Below, piece by piece: positions 23,922 to 33,179 of a stretch of 64,000 nucleotides of DNA (positions are counted from its first letter, which is position 1; each line of letters opens with the position of its first letter). A program made the translations under genes and the position numbers. Under the pieces are notes generated by a model. The model had not been told where the DNA came from and did no database searches. It saw only the letters and a program-made list of their open reading frames with translations. The stretch comes from Olivibacter oleidegradans (GTDB taxonomy: Bacteria > Bacteroidota > Bacteroidia > Sphingobacteriales > Sphingobacteriaceae): the NCBI RefSeq assembly GCF_042432805.1, contig NZ_JBHLWO010000002.1, positions 2,728,001-2,792,000 on the forward strand, read 5' to 3'.

Positions 23922-25694
23922 ATGCCATTATTAACTAAACTTGACATTAAACCTGAAACTGTTGAATCCATCTATACACTCTACAGAAAAAGAATGCTTT
24001 TGGTCAACAGAAAATACCAAAGAAAGCTAGTGTGGACAGTAGAAGAAAAAGAGAAGTTTATAGACAGTCTTCAACAATCATTACCAATACCACTTATTTT
24101 AACCGCAATAACTAAATACAAAGAAAGCAGCGTGTATGAAATAATTGATGGTATGCAAAGATTGAATGCTATTGTTTCGTTTATTGAAAATGAAATACAT
24201 TTAAATGGTAAATATTTCAATCTCGAAACTTTTGCACTAACAAAAAAATTAAAGGATGGCGGAAAAGTTAATCAAAAGATACCTAAACTAACTATCGACG
24301 AATGCTTAAAGATCACTTCCTATCAAGTTCCTTTTTCAATAACCACATATCAAAATGAAAAAGAAATCGAAGAAATTTTTCGGCGGATCAATTCTTATGG
24401 GAAAACACTCTCAAGTCACGAACTCCGTCAAGCCGGATCTTTGTCCTCCTTTAATAGGATTGTTCGCAAAATAGCAGAAAATATACGAAAAGATGTATCA
24501 CCGTCCGATAGAATTCTATTAGGAAATATGAGAAACATTAGCCTTAATAATAAGGGGCTACAATATGGAATTAGTCTTAAAGATATATTCTGGTATAGTC
24601 ACAATATACTTACCGAGAATAACATTAGAGCCTCAAGAGATGAAGAATTAATTGCTCATTTAGTTTTAGCGACATTATTAAATAACAAAATTAATATATC
24701 ATCGACATCATTAGACCGAGCATATGGATTGAGTGACGAAGAACGTGACAATATTGATACCTATTCGTTGATAAAAGAGAAAGGTGGTGAAGAATTCATC
24801 GTTAACCAATTTGAAGCAATTTTTACCGAAATAAAAAAAGTTATTGCTGCTGACAAATTAAATTTCAAACAATTGATTTTCAAAAAGGAAAGCAAATACA
24901 TAAATTATGCTTTTCAGATCATATTTTTAGTATTCCAAGATCTTCTTGTGAAACAAGAACTCAAAATATCTAACTATAGGTCTTTAAATAGCGGATTATC
25001 AGGCATAGGTGATTCATTAATAACCCCAAACATTGATGATCTAAGGCATCAGGCGGGACGACAAAGATGCATTAATTCAATCATCGGAGTAATCAGGACA
25101 TATTTTGTGAAAAGAGAAGAAACAGATCCTGTTCTAAGTAATGGAGTAATGAAACTGGAGACATTGTTAGCTGCCGCCAAAGCAGAAAACACCTCCTATG
25201 ATTTTAAACAAGGCATATTCCAAATGGATAAATCCACAAAAAACATTATCTCGAAAATTATTGAAACTTTAAGCGCCTTTGTTAATCAAGGAAAAAATTC
25301 TGTTGGATATGTTGTAATAGGTATCGCAGACAATCAACAAATAGCCGATAACCACCAAAAATTCTATAATTCTTTGCCAATAAAAAAAGAGAACTTTCAT
25401 GTTGTTGGGATCGATGATGAAGCCAAAGCTAATAATATTTCAATTGACAACTATATGCTTAAATTAAAGGATCATATCAAAGCTCAAGATATTCAACCTG
25501 ATTATTATAAATCACAAATACTTCAAAACATTGATTTGTTCACATACAACGATAAATCTATTATTATTTTAAAAATAACATCCAAAGATGACCCTATAAA
25601 GATAAATGGTCAGTTCTTCCACAGACAGGCTAATTCTACTGAGAAAGTTCCTCAAACAAGTGAAAGACATCTTTGGCAATTATTTCTAGGATAG
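23922..25694 (+). CDS. DUF262 domain fused to AlbA_2/Schlafen-like domain
   Basis: 590 residues. The N-terminal ~300 are a DUF262 (ParB/sulfiredoxin-like) domain: NRKYQRKLVW (29-38) and the diagnostic IDGMQRLNAI (75-84), the form of the DGQQR motif used by GmrS-type proteins. The C-terminal ~180 residues are an AlbA_2 (Schlafen AAA_4-like) domain: ENTSYDFKQGIF, then VGYVVIGIADN, then SIIILKI and FFHRQANS. DUF262 domains are nucleotide-dependent components of modification-dependent restriction and other phage-defence systems; AlbA_2 domains bind nucleic acid or act as RNases. The fusion is probably a single-gene defence protein. It is followed 56 bp later by a ParB-like fragment that may have been its partner. 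Confidence 0.8.
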   Translation: MPLLTKLDIKPETVESIYTLYRKRMLLVNRKYQRKLVWTVEEKEKFIDSLQQSLPIPLILTAITKYKESSVYEIIDGMQRLNAIVSFIENEIHLNGKYFNLETFALTKKLKDGGKVNQKIPKLTIDECLKITSYQVPFSITTYQNEKEIEEIFRRINSYGKTLSSHELRQAGSLSSFNRIVRKIAENIRKDVSPSDRILLGNMRNISLNNKGLQYGISLKDIFWYSHNILTENNIRASRDEELIAHLVLATLLNNKINISSTSLDRAYGLSDEERDNIDTYSLIKEKGGEEFIVNQFEAIFTEIKKVIAADKLNFKQLIFKKESKYINYAFQIIFLVFQDLLVKQELKISNYRSLNSGLSGIGDSLITPNIDDLRHQAGRQRCINSIIGVIRTYFVKREETDPVLSNGVMKLETLLAAAKAENTSYDFKQGIFQMDKSTKNIISKIIETLSAFVNQGKNSVGYVVIGIADNQQIADNHQKFYNSLPIKKENFHVVGIDDEAKANNISIDNYMLKLKDHIKAQDIQPDYYKSQILQNIDLFTYNDKSIIILKITSKDDPIKINGQFFHRQANSTEKVPQTSERHLWQLFLG

Positions 25695-25750
25695 AACCCA
25701 TTCATAACATGGTCTATTAAGAGCATCATAAGTAAATTAATCCCTACAAA

Positions 25751-26065
25751 ATGGCAGACAATTACGATTGGTTGACAAAAAAAACACCTCGGTCCGTAGA
25801 TCAACTAAGATTATGGCCTCAAAATCCTAGGCTTAATCCTGATGAAAACCATATATACATAAGTGATTTTGCGGAAGATTTGACTCATGATGAAGTAGAA
25901 AAAAATCATTTTTTCGATCTAGTAAGATCAATTGTAGAGGACGGATTTATTCCAGCAGATCCTATCGTTATTTGGAAAGACAATAACGGTAAATTCTATG
26001 TTGCAGAGGGAAACAGGAGGATATTAGCCTTAAAACTCTTAAGAGGTTTTTCTATTTCACTATGA
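25751..26065 (+). pseudogene. ParB-like nuclease-domain gene, 3' truncated
   Basis: The first ~98 residues are an intact ParB/sulfiredoxin N-terminal domain: RLWPQNPRLNPDE, HFFDLVRSIVEDGFIPADP and the catalytic-type AEGNRRILALKLLR. Family members continue for several hundred residues, but here the frame ends five codons later (GFSISL). The stop lies inside the 3' end of the opposite-strand gene, so the gene was cut by a deletion or recombination near 26045. It is co-directional with the DUF262 gene and was probably the second gene of that unit. Confidence 0.7.
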
Positions 26066-26850
26066 AAAAGCGCCTGATACTTCTTACCTGATGTTTCAGC
26101 GGTAAGCAATTCCTTATTCTTAACTTCAATAACATTTATAGTCTGGCTGAATAGACGAAGTTCATCTTTGAGCTTTAATTTTAGTTCTAAGATTTCGTCA
26201 AAGCTTAGATCTTCTGGATTGGGCAGGCTATATTTTAGTGCGTCAAATGCTAGCGAACTGCTTTCTCCTCCCAAATCAGCATACTGTCCTGTCCTTCCCG
26301 CGTATTTAATAAATTCAGCAAATAAATGATTAAGGTTATTACTACTACTTATGCAGTTCTCGCCTTCGATTAGCAGTTTAAGGAACCATTTGAGTTTAAA
26401 TGCATAGTAGCACCAAATATAATTCCGCTCAATTGGCTTGCCCCATTCAAAACCCAGCATATATTTCATTACATGATACACTTCTTCGGTAATAATCTTA
26501 CCGTTAGGCTCTGTAGGATGATCAGGAAACACATAATCTTCACAGGAATTAACTATTTCACTGATTTTTTTTGAAAACAACTCTTCATAAGGATCATTTA
26601 CCTGTTCGCCTCTTTTGGTAATATCCAAAATTCCTTCATCAAATAATAATTTGTATTCTTCTATAAAAGTGGGCGGTATAAATTGCAAATCTTCAACTCC
26701 GATGAATTTAAACTCACCATCTACCTGATCAAATTTTGGAGAATATACGGCGTCGTTTACAATGGTGATTTTATCATAGTATAAAGCCAGTAATTTCAAT
26801 TCATTGGCAGCCTGTGGTGTGATATCTGAGTTGTAGTAAATTTGCCTCAT
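25996..26850 (-). CDS. DUF6236-like defence-associated protein, C-terminus probably replaced
   Basis: About 284 residues from the ATG at 26850 (MRQIYYNSDITPQAANELKL); a frame start at 26871 would overlap the upstream gene by 11 bp. The N-terminal pattern YYNSDITP...LALYYDKITIVND resembles DUF6236 proteins, which occur in defence-type operons; function unknown. No membrane segment or catalytic motif is visible. The last ~15 residues (KSFKANILLFPSAT) are encoded by the antisense of the ParB-like fragment, so the original C-terminus was lost at the junction. It is the last gene of the six-gene operon starting at 30947, and may be impaired. Confidence 0.55.
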   Translation of the reverse strand: MRQIYYNSDITPQAANELKLLALYYDKITIVNDAVYSPKFDQVDGEFKFIGVEDLQFIPPTFIEEYKLLFDEGILDITKRGEQVNDPYEELFSKKISEIVNSCEDYVFPDHPTEPNGKIITEEVYHVMKYMLGFEWGKPIERNYIWCYYAFKLKWFLKLLIEGENCISSSNNLNHLFAEFIKYAGRTGQYADLGGESSSLAFDALKYSLPNPEDLSFDEILELKLKLKDELRLFSQTINVIEVKNKELLTAETSGKKYQALFHSEIEKPLKSFKANILLFPSAT

Positions 26851-26860
26851 AAAACTAAAC

Positions 26861-27826
26861 CTAAATATCATTGGTTAATTCCTCGGCAGTTATAGTCACT
26901 TCTTTTAAAGTTCCTATTTTGCTCGCCGATTCTTCCCTGTCACAATTAATTACTATGAAGTAAAAAGTTTTACCGTTGAAAACAAAAGCGGTAGGGAAAT
27001 TTTTGTTATCACCAAATTTGAAATTTAACTCCACATTCTCCATGTTGAAAATCACCAAATATCCAGCGTCTTTGTGATAATCATTAGCATATTTGACTAT
27101 TTGCGAAAAGCCTTTCTTAATTCTATCTTTTCCATAGTGTTTCTCCCTGTCAAAAATTTTTATTTCGACAATAAGCGGATCATCTGTTTCAATTTCTCCT
27201 ACTATATCGGCTCTCCCAGAAGAAGATAACGGCGTAGAAAAAGGATAATCGATGCCCTGGTCGAAGAGAAACAAACGCAAATTGTCTTCAAATATCTGTT
27301 CATAGTTATTATTGGCCGATTTATACGCTTTGTTTAGCTCTTGCCGGGTAAACCATTCCGTTCTTTTCTTGTATTTTTCAAGGAGAAAAATGGTTGCGCT
27401 CGACTTGTCTAACCTATCATGTAGATGGTTTAAAATCGGAGAGATAAAATCTTCTACGATGTTATCCTTTGTCGCTTCAAAATCACGGCCATAAATCGCC
27501 GGTATAGTATAGTTGTGAAGATTGTAGTTGTTCAAACTCTTAAAATAATACTTTACGAGTTGGTATGAAAAAGAGGCTTGCTCAGCTTCTGAATCAAAGA
27601 AGCTATTTCTATTTCCTCGTCGTTGGTTACCCTTTTCTTCTAGCTCTCCATCCGTATATGGAAACTTACTTATAATTTCAGATATGACTCCAAAGAGTTG
27701 AGGGGAATTGTCTATATTATTAAAAAGGTGCTTGAGTTGTTGCCCAAACTGCTGATAAGAAGCTTTATATAAACGGCTCTTCCATTCTTGCAAATTGGTT
27801 CTTAGATTATGATTTGCATAGTTCAT
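26861..27826 (-). CDS. PD-(D/E)XK nuclease-superfamily protein
   Basis: 321 residues. The C-terminal nuclease core has E180 (YEQIFEDNL), D207 (SGRADIVGE) and E221-x-K223 (IVEIKIF), followed by the helix FSQIVKYANDYH and strand GYLVIFN, an Archaeal-Holliday-resolvase/restriction-like arrangement. The N-terminal 130 residues are helical and unassigned. It overlaps the zinc-ribbon gene upstream by four bases (ATGA-type), so the two are translationally coupled. Catalytic residues are intact. Probably the nucleic-acid-cutting effector of this operon; that role is inferred. Confidence 0.75.
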   Translation of the reverse strand: MNYANHNLRTNLQEWKSRLYKASYQQFGQQLKHLFNNIDNSPQLFGVISEIISKFPYTDGELEEKGNQRRGNRNSFFDSEAEQASFSYQLVKYYFKSLNNYNLHNYTIPAIYGRDFEATKDNIVEDFISPILNHLHDRLDKSSATIFLLEKYKKRTEWFTRQELNKAYKSANNNYEQIFEDNLRLFLFDQGIDYPFSTPLSSSGRADIVGEIETDDPLIVEIKIFDREKHYGKDRIKKGFSQIVKYANDYHKDAGYLVIFNMENVELNFKFGDNKNFPTAFVFNGKTFYFIVINCDREESASKIGTLKEVTITAEELTNDI

Positions 27827-28044
27827 TTGCCAAAGTTTTTAAATATATTATCCAATTTATTCATCTCGCTGTTAAAAGTTTCTATTGCCCGATGCGCACT
27901 CGCTTCACCATCGACTAATTTTATTGACAACTTACAGTTGTGACAAAAGACTGTTTTTCCTGCTTTTACATCTGAAAGCTTAACATCAAACTGATAGCTG
28001 CACTTTGGACATTCAATTTCGAACCACAGACTACTTAAATCCAT
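27823..28044 (-). CDS. Small zinc-ribbon protein
   Basis: 73 residues. Two CxxC knuckles (CPKCSYQF and FCHNCKLSI) form one zinc ribbon, followed by an amphipathic helix ending NKLDNIFKNFGK. It overlaps the RES gene upstream by ten bases and the nuclease gene downstream by four, so it is embedded in the operon. It probably bridges or positions the neighbouring proteins on nucleic acid. Confidence 0.7.
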   Translation of the reverse strand: MDLSSLWFEIECPKCSYQFDVKLSDVKAGKTVFCHNCKLSIKLVDGEASAHRAIETFNSEMNKLDNIFKNFGK

Positions 28045-29105
28045 TTGTATTTCAAGTTGGTAATATTGTAAAACTTCACATCAATACATTCCAAGTGTTG
28101 ATCATTAAAGATGGCAAGGTTATACCCTGTAGGATTCATCGCACTTCGGTACTCAATAGCATCAAAACCTTTAGATTTTATATATTCGCACAAAAACTGT
28201 GTGGGTAAGTAATCGAGCTGTACATCCTGCTTTCTGACAGGTCTGGAAAGTTCGTCTTCCAACTTCAATAAGTAAGGCCGATATCGAATAAATTCTTCCA
28301 AATCAAAACCCAAATCTTGTATACCGAACGGCCCATAGTGCCGAATATTTTTAAGTGATATTACTTGCAACGGCTTATTCAATTTAAATCGTCCAATGGA
28401 AATACTTTCATGTAAAGAGATACGGGTTTCATATAAGGTGGTATCTTCGCTCTCGGAAACATAGAGATACGGTATCCCTACTGGGTTGGCTCGCCCCGGT
28501 GTAGTCAGCTTAGCTGGAGGTTTCCCCATATTATCTTTATCTAATAACGATTCCGAAATTCTAGCTCTGTAAAATAGATGATCTGCAGGGTAGGTTTTAG
28601 CAAACCGTAACAGAGTGGATTCCAATACCTCTAGATCCAATTTCTCATTAATGAAGAAACGGTTATTAGACTTAATATCCTCTGCAAAGGAATCCCATTG
28701 AAGTTCTAGATTATCATCATTATCATGGTTACCATTTAAAAACAACTTGAGCTCTACGGGCTCTTCAAATAGCGACTGGCTATAAATAGCACTTTCTCTA
28801 CCGATTTGGTTAACTAAGTACTTAATATCCTTCACCTTAAGCAGCTGTTCGTTAAATAATGTTGGCCAAAAGGTTTTAAGATGGTCATGCAATATAAATG
28901 GTCTACTTATCTTAAGTGATTTTTCAGCGTTAGGTGCGTTTTCGTAAAGCTCAAACAATTGCTCGAATAAATCACTTAGCTCTTTGCAACTTAAAATGCT
29001 AACATTCTTTGATTCACAGAAATCACAATTCCCTTTTTCATGAGATTGTGCTTCGACCCTGCTTTTCAACCCTTGGTCGGAAAAGCAGTTGATACAGCAA
29101 TTCAC
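28035..29105 (-). CDS. RES-domain protein with N-terminal zinc-binding/HEPN-like region
   Basis: 356 residues. The N-terminus carries cysteine pairs (CCINC, CDFC) and then a helical region (40-170) like the HEPN/RES N-terminal domain. Residues about 175-340 are a RES domain: LFYRARISE, MGKPPAKL, GRANPVGIPYLYV and the glutamate in LYETRIS. RES domains use NAD+ (MbcT- and Res-type toxins phosphorolyse or hydrolyse it). All recognisable RES residues are present. In this operon it would be an NAD-depleting effector, with no small Xre-type antitoxin next to it, so it is probably held in check by other operon proteins. The domain call is strong; the role in defence is inferred. Confidence 0.85.
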   Translation of the reverse strand: MNCCINCFSDQGLKSRVEAQSHEKGNCDFCESKNVSILSCKELSDLFEQLFELYENAPNAEKSLKISRPFILHDHLKTFWPTLFNEQLLKVKDIKYLVNQIGRESAIYSQSLFEEPVELKLFLNGNHDNDDNLELQWDSFAEDIKSNNRFFINEKLDLEVLESTLLRFAKTYPADHLFYRARISESLLDKDNMGKPPAKLTTPGRANPVGIPYLYVSESEDTTLYETRISLHESISIGRFKLNKPLQVISLKNIRHYGPFGIQDLGFDLEEFIRYRPYLLKLEDELSRPVRKQDVQLDYLPTQFLCEYIKSKGFDAIEYRSAMNPTGYNLAIFNDQHLECIDVKFYNITNLKYKWI

Positions 29106-29117
29106 TTTTAGGAAAAT

Positions 29118-30053
29118 CTATATAAGGCTTTGGATTAACTCGATGTGATGCATGATGGATAGTTTCTTTATCACGCCAAGACCAGGGAACGCCTGTCTCT
29201 CATAACATTCGCGAAACTTTCTAATAGCTATTGTCTCAGGAATCTCTCGCACATCGATAAAATCGATCAGCTTTTGCAAAGCCTCAAAGAACTTCCCACC
29301 AGGGTCATTCCTGTCATCGTTTGTGTCGGAGACGAAATGCGCAATACGGATATCTTCATCTGCCGCTTCCTTAAAAGTAAGATGGATTGCAACTGCATAA
29401 GCTGCTCCACCACCGTCTGAATAGTCATAGCCTATTGCCTGATAGTCTGAAAAAGCCACGCAATTTTCTTCTTCGTAATAAGCATAGTCGCTGGAAAAAA
29501 CTTCCTCGGATATGGAAATATAGCCTGCATTAACCTTCTGTTTATTGAAATAATCGCTAAGTAGGGCTTTATTGTCAAACTTCCTCCGTAACGCAAACAG
29601 ATGATTGATCTGTATGGTGTTATAGAGACAGATAGAGGATTTGGTTAATTGGCTCAGTTCTTCGATCTTGGAAATTTTGTTCAAGTGCACTAGAGCATAT
29701 CCAGAAGCAGCGAAACCGTTCGCAAAAATTGCAGTACGTATAAAGTCCACATCTTTATCTGCTTTGACTATATAAGTGGGAATAATTGGATTGTTTCCCG
29801 CCTGGCTAAACTCCTGTACTAACGGTAAGAGCGGGGATGAGTTATTTTTAAAATCTCCAACCTCAGGATTAAGGATTAATTGAACTTTTACACCTATGTT
29901 GCTTAATGCTTTTAAGGCAGTTTTGAGCGATGATAAATTACTCTTTACTGGTTCTATAATTGGAATAATTTTTTCTGGATTTAAAGGTAAATCAGCTAAT
30001 TCTCTTAATGCAAGAAGTTCGAATTGCTTACCTCTCAAATAGGGAAAATACAT
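29118..30053 (-). CDS. sce7725 family protein (beta-protein-like)
   Basis: 311 residues starting MYFPYLRGKQFELLALRELA, the hallmark of sce7725 proteins, which resemble the T4 beta-protein family and are found next to sce7726 proteins. The middle alternates strands and helices like a TIM-type barrel; a GYDYSDGGGAAYAVAIHLT segment precedes a conserved acidic region (HFVSDTNDDRNDPGGKF). Function is not established, though gene-neighbourhood knowledge places the pair in defence loci. It starts 9 bp after the sce7726 gene stops and 12 bp before the RES gene begins. Confidence 0.82.
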   Translation of the reverse strand: MYFPYLRGKQFELLALRELADLPLNPEKIIPIIEPVKSNLSSLKTALKALSNIGVKVQLILNPEVGDFKNNSSPLLPLVQEFSQAGNNPIIPTYIVKADKDVDFIRTAIFANGFAASGYALVHLNKISKIEELSQLTKSSICLYNTIQINHLFALRRKFDNKALLSDYFNKQKVNAGYISISEEVFSSDYAYYEEENCVAFSDYQAIGYDYSDGGGAAYAVAIHLTFKEAADEDIRIAHFVSDTNDDRNDPGGKFFEALQKLIDFIDVREIPETIAIRKFRECYERQAFPGLGVIKKLSIMHHIELIQSLI

Positions 30054-30062
30054 AACGCTAGA

Positions 30063-30947
30063 CTATAAGGTTTTGTTTAGATTGTTTACTAGCGTAAGAT
30101 AGGAATTTTTGTGCAATTTCTGATTATAAATTGAGAAATTTAAATAACAGGGAAAAACCGCCTCTTCAATAAATTGATTATTGGCAACACTAATGCGTTC
30201 TTTCAACACACTATGGTAGGCTCGCTGTACCTCCTCTGACGTGAAACATTGCAGCGTTTCCAAACACGCCTTATATAAAAACACCGGGGTTGCCTCCGGA
30301 ATAAAGCCTGCCAGCATCTTCACCAATTTTAGATACTCAGGCTTACGCAATGAGCCCATCATGGTACGGATATCCAAATACTGTGTGGTGCTGATAGCCT
30401 TCCGTTCCTCGCTGATAGCGCCATCGCCTCCATAAACAAGCAAGCCCACATTACTGGGTAATAACTCAAAATATTTAACGGCCAGTGTATGATGCGTAAA
30501 AACATACACCTCGGAAAAGGCTTTATAATAATCCAGTAATTGGGTAGTCAGCCTTTCGGGCGTGTCCAGCTCGGTCTTGATCTCAAAGACTTTGTTTGTT
30601 CCGTTGATCAGCACCGCATCGGCAATGGAACTTCCGATACGGAACTCATTCAGCAGAACGGTATCTTCCAAAGCATAATGCTTTAGCACAAAATCGGTAA
30701 GCAGCCTGGATTTGTAAATATACTCGTGCCGATAATGACTACAAAGCGTTTGGTAGGCCTCTGCAATGAGCGCTTCCAATGTGCGTGGCCGCTCCTCTCC
30801 CATCTGCTCCCAACCAAGGTATTTCTTCATCCGACGGATATAGGCAGATTGGTTGGTACCGGCACTCAATTTCTTGAATGCTGCGTGTGATACTAGCTTG
30901 GATAATCCCCGAAGGTTGTTTATATCTACCGTAGTATTTACTGCCAT
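30063..30947 (-). CDS. sce7726 family protein, nuclease-like fold
   Basis: 294 residues from the ATG at 30947; a TTG three codons earlier is less likely. The N-terminus (KKYLGW, then RTLEALIAEAYQTLCSHY) is helical. The central segment NEFRIGSSIADAVLINGTNK followed by VFEIKTELDT has the D...ExK layout of the PD-(D/E)XK fold, and a Y-K-F helix follows. This is the usual sce7726 architecture. It is the first gene of the six-gene minus-strand operon and the only one with an evident free 5' region, so the promoter probably lies just above 30950. Confidence 0.8.
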   Translation of the reverse strand: MAVNTTVDINNLRGLSKLVSHAAFKKLSAGTNQSAYIRRMKKYLGWEQMGEERPRTLEALIAEAYQTLCSHYRHEYIYKSRLLTDFVLKHYALEDTVLLNEFRIGSSIADAVLINGTNKVFEIKTELDTPERLTTQLLDYYKAFSEVYVFTHHTLAVKYFELLPSNVGLLVYGGDGAISEERKAISTTQYLDIRTMMGSLRKPEYLKLVKMLAGFIPEATPVFLYKACLETLQCFTSEEVQRAYHSVLKERISVANNQFIEEAVFPCYLNFSIYNQKLHKNSYLTLVNNLNKTL

Positions 30948-31091
30948 ATGATGCAAATGTATTAACTCTTGTTTGATTTTGCTAAATCAATGAGTGAATA
31001 AATGATTACTAGGACGAAAGCAACGAGGTCAATATTGACCTTTCTGGATAAATCAAGCTTTTCAGTATTCTTGGTTAAGAAACTTTAAACG

Positions 31092-31181
31092 ATGAAACCT
31101 AAACACCTATTCCTCTTTATTTTGCTATGCGCTATACTATCGGGATGTAAAAAGGAGAGTAGTAATGAATATAAGATCTAA
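31092..31181 (+). pseudogene. Truncated lipoprotein gene start
   Basis: 29 codons: MKPKHLFLFILLCAILSGCK is a complete lipoprotein signal with lipobox ILSGC, followed by KESSNEYKI and a stop. Nothing else of the protein remains before the opposing TlpA-like gene. Most likely the 5' stub of a lost lipoprotein. Confidence 0.5.
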
Positions 31182-31193
31182 TTCTCTTCAAAA

Positions 31194-33059
31194 TCAATTT
31201 TCCGCCCCTTTATCAATTTCCTTTTGGATATTAGGAAAATAAAAATCGTCATTTATCACAGTTCCTGACTCGCTTACTAGCACATATCGGGGTATTGCAT
31301 TAAACTTAAACAGATCTTGTAAACGTCTATAATCATCGCCGCTCAATCGATAGGTATTTGTCAATTGCTGTGATTTTATAAACGCAACATACCTGTCTTC
31401 AGGCGATTCCTCTTCTGAAGTAATGTATACGAATTCGAACCTGTTACTGTCTTTATATTTCTCTCGAAGCGCTTTACTCGATTGAATATTCTCGACACAA
31501 GGTGCACAAAATGTCCCCCAAAAGTCTATGAGTATTTTTTTTCCTAAAAACTTATCCGTTATCTTTCTAAGCACCGCTGTATTTTCATCATTAGGAAGCT
31601 TGTATCCCTGATTATTGCTCGTAAGGTATGCCTTTTTGAAAAGGCTTTCAGAAGTGACTTGCAAAACAGCTGCTTTTAACTTTTTTTGGACACTGTTTAA
31701 AAACGTCTCGGCATCGTCTTTAGTAAGATTAGTGAAAATGAATTTCAGATCGCGTACTTTTACTAACTGGTAGACAAAGGTATTATCTAAACCGTATTTT
31801 CTATTCAATATTTCATCCTGCCGTTCCCAATTTTTAAGAGATTCAGGAACATCATATACGTGTAGGTTATCTATATACTTCAGTTGATAATTTATAAATT
31901 GTTCCTGATAAAAATCTTCGAACGCACGATGCTTACTTTCCGCATCCTTTAATATGGAAACTTTTTGTTCTTTTGTCAGTTGTTCCGATCTAAATTTCTC
32001 CAATATTTCTAAATATTCACGATCCTCTTTTCTAGGCTGAATATTAAGCTCGCCAAAAAGATATTCCGTAAAAGATTTCTTAGGTTTTTGTCTCAAAGTG
32101 ACCATTATCGATTTTAAATTCAATGGGGCATTGCTTTCAAATTTATTGATAAAAGTTGAAAAGTTATATGTAGTAAGAAGAGTATAATCATTAAGCGGTA
32201 CTTTAGTAAGAAAACCATAAAAATCATCAGAAATAGCATCACTGCATATTTGGTTTGTCGAATCTTCTTTTGCAATCCTGTCTCTCTCCAGCATATAGTT
32301 GTATATGTAAATAACATGGGATAAAATAACCTCGTTTTTAGCGATCTTTTTCGTTCTATCGTCAAAACCCTTTCCCTTCATCTTTTCATCAATGGCCAAT
32401 ATATCCTCGTCCCACCGTTTTAACTGCCGTGCCAAAAATCTTTCCGGCTTTATCGTTCGTGCACCCTCTTTTAATGAGGCTAAGTTTAGAGTTTGACCGT
32501 GCAAGGCTACTAGTTCTTTATTTATTCTAGAAGTAGGTCCAAAAAAACGTATGTTTTCAGTGTTAACGAATTCATCATCGAAAAAATCATCTATAGCTAA
32601 GGCTAATGTTTGCCCTGGCTCTAAGTAAACACTGAAAGACTTATCCCTGAATGTAACAAGTATTCGCGAAGGATAGCTTAACAGAAAATTTGCTTCAAAT
32701 TTTCCGTCTGGCTGTATGCGAATTAAAGACGTAATGGTTTCATTTGTCAAAACATTATCCGCATACACCATCCCCGTAGTAAAATCTTTACTACTGCTGT
32801 ATTTTGTTAAATAGCCGATCAAACGAGCGGAATCAGACCTAAAAAAGTCTCCTGTAGATTTATAATTGGTTAAGGATTTTGTCTTCGCCTTCGATAGCTC
32901 CACATCGAACCACCTTTGAATAGATGAAGGGACTTCTACAATAGTATCTGGTTGAGCTGAAGAAGAAGCCCGGGAGATAGGCATATTATACCCAAAACAA
33001 AATATGATTGAAAACCAACATATAGCTAATCGAATCATCTTTATCGCGAAAATCATCAT
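31194..33059 (-). CDS. TlpA-like periplasmic thiol-disulfide oxidoreductase
   Basis: 621 residues with an N-terminal signal sequence (start at 33059, or the downstream Met at 33038 giving MIRLAICWFSIIF). Residues 60-480 are the long N-terminal region typical of Bacteroidota TlpA/AhpC-TSA proteins (DUF4369-like beta part, then helices). Residues about 505-615 are a thioredoxin domain: LIDFWGTFCAPC with redox cysteines 518 and 521, and the cis-proline segment NAIPRYVLV. It reduces or isomerises disulfides in exported proteins. Not part of the defence operon; it stands alone and faces the lipoprotein stub. Confidence 0.88.
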   Translation of the reverse strand: MMIFAIKMIRLAICWFSIIFCFGYNMPISRASSSAQPDTIVEVPSSIQRWFDVELSKAKTKSLTNYKSTGDFFRSDSARLIGYLTKYSSSKDFTTGMVYADNVLTNETITSLIRIQPDGKFEANFLLSYPSRILVTFRDKSFSVYLEPGQTLALAIDDFFDDEFVNTENIRFFGPTSRINKELVALHGQTLNLASLKEGARTIKPERFLARQLKRWDEDILAIDEKMKGKGFDDRTKKIAKNEVILSHVIYIYNYMLERDRIAKEDSTNQICSDAISDDFYGFLTKVPLNDYTLLTTYNFSTFINKFESNAPLNLKSIMVTLRQKPKKSFTEYLFGELNIQPRKEDREYLEILEKFRSEQLTKEQKVSILKDAESKHRAFEDFYQEQFINYQLKYIDNLHVYDVPESLKNWERQDEILNRKYGLDNTFVYQLVKVRDLKFIFTNLTKDDAETFLNSVQKKLKAAVLQVTSESLFKKAYLTSNNQGYKLPNDENTAVLRKITDKFLGKKILIDFWGTFCAPCVENIQSSKALREKYKDSNRFEFVYITSEEESPEDRYVAFIKSQQLTNTYRLSGDDYRRLQDLFKFNAIPRYVLVSESGTVINDDFYFPNIQKEIDKGAEN

Positions 33060-33179
33060 ACTAAAACAAAATAACCCACCATATTCAAAAACTGTGCTTC
33101 ACTTCGCAGCAGTGAATAGAAACAAGTTAAGCGATCGCATCTCAAAGGGAGGCAAAACTTTCATTGCGAGCTTACGATA

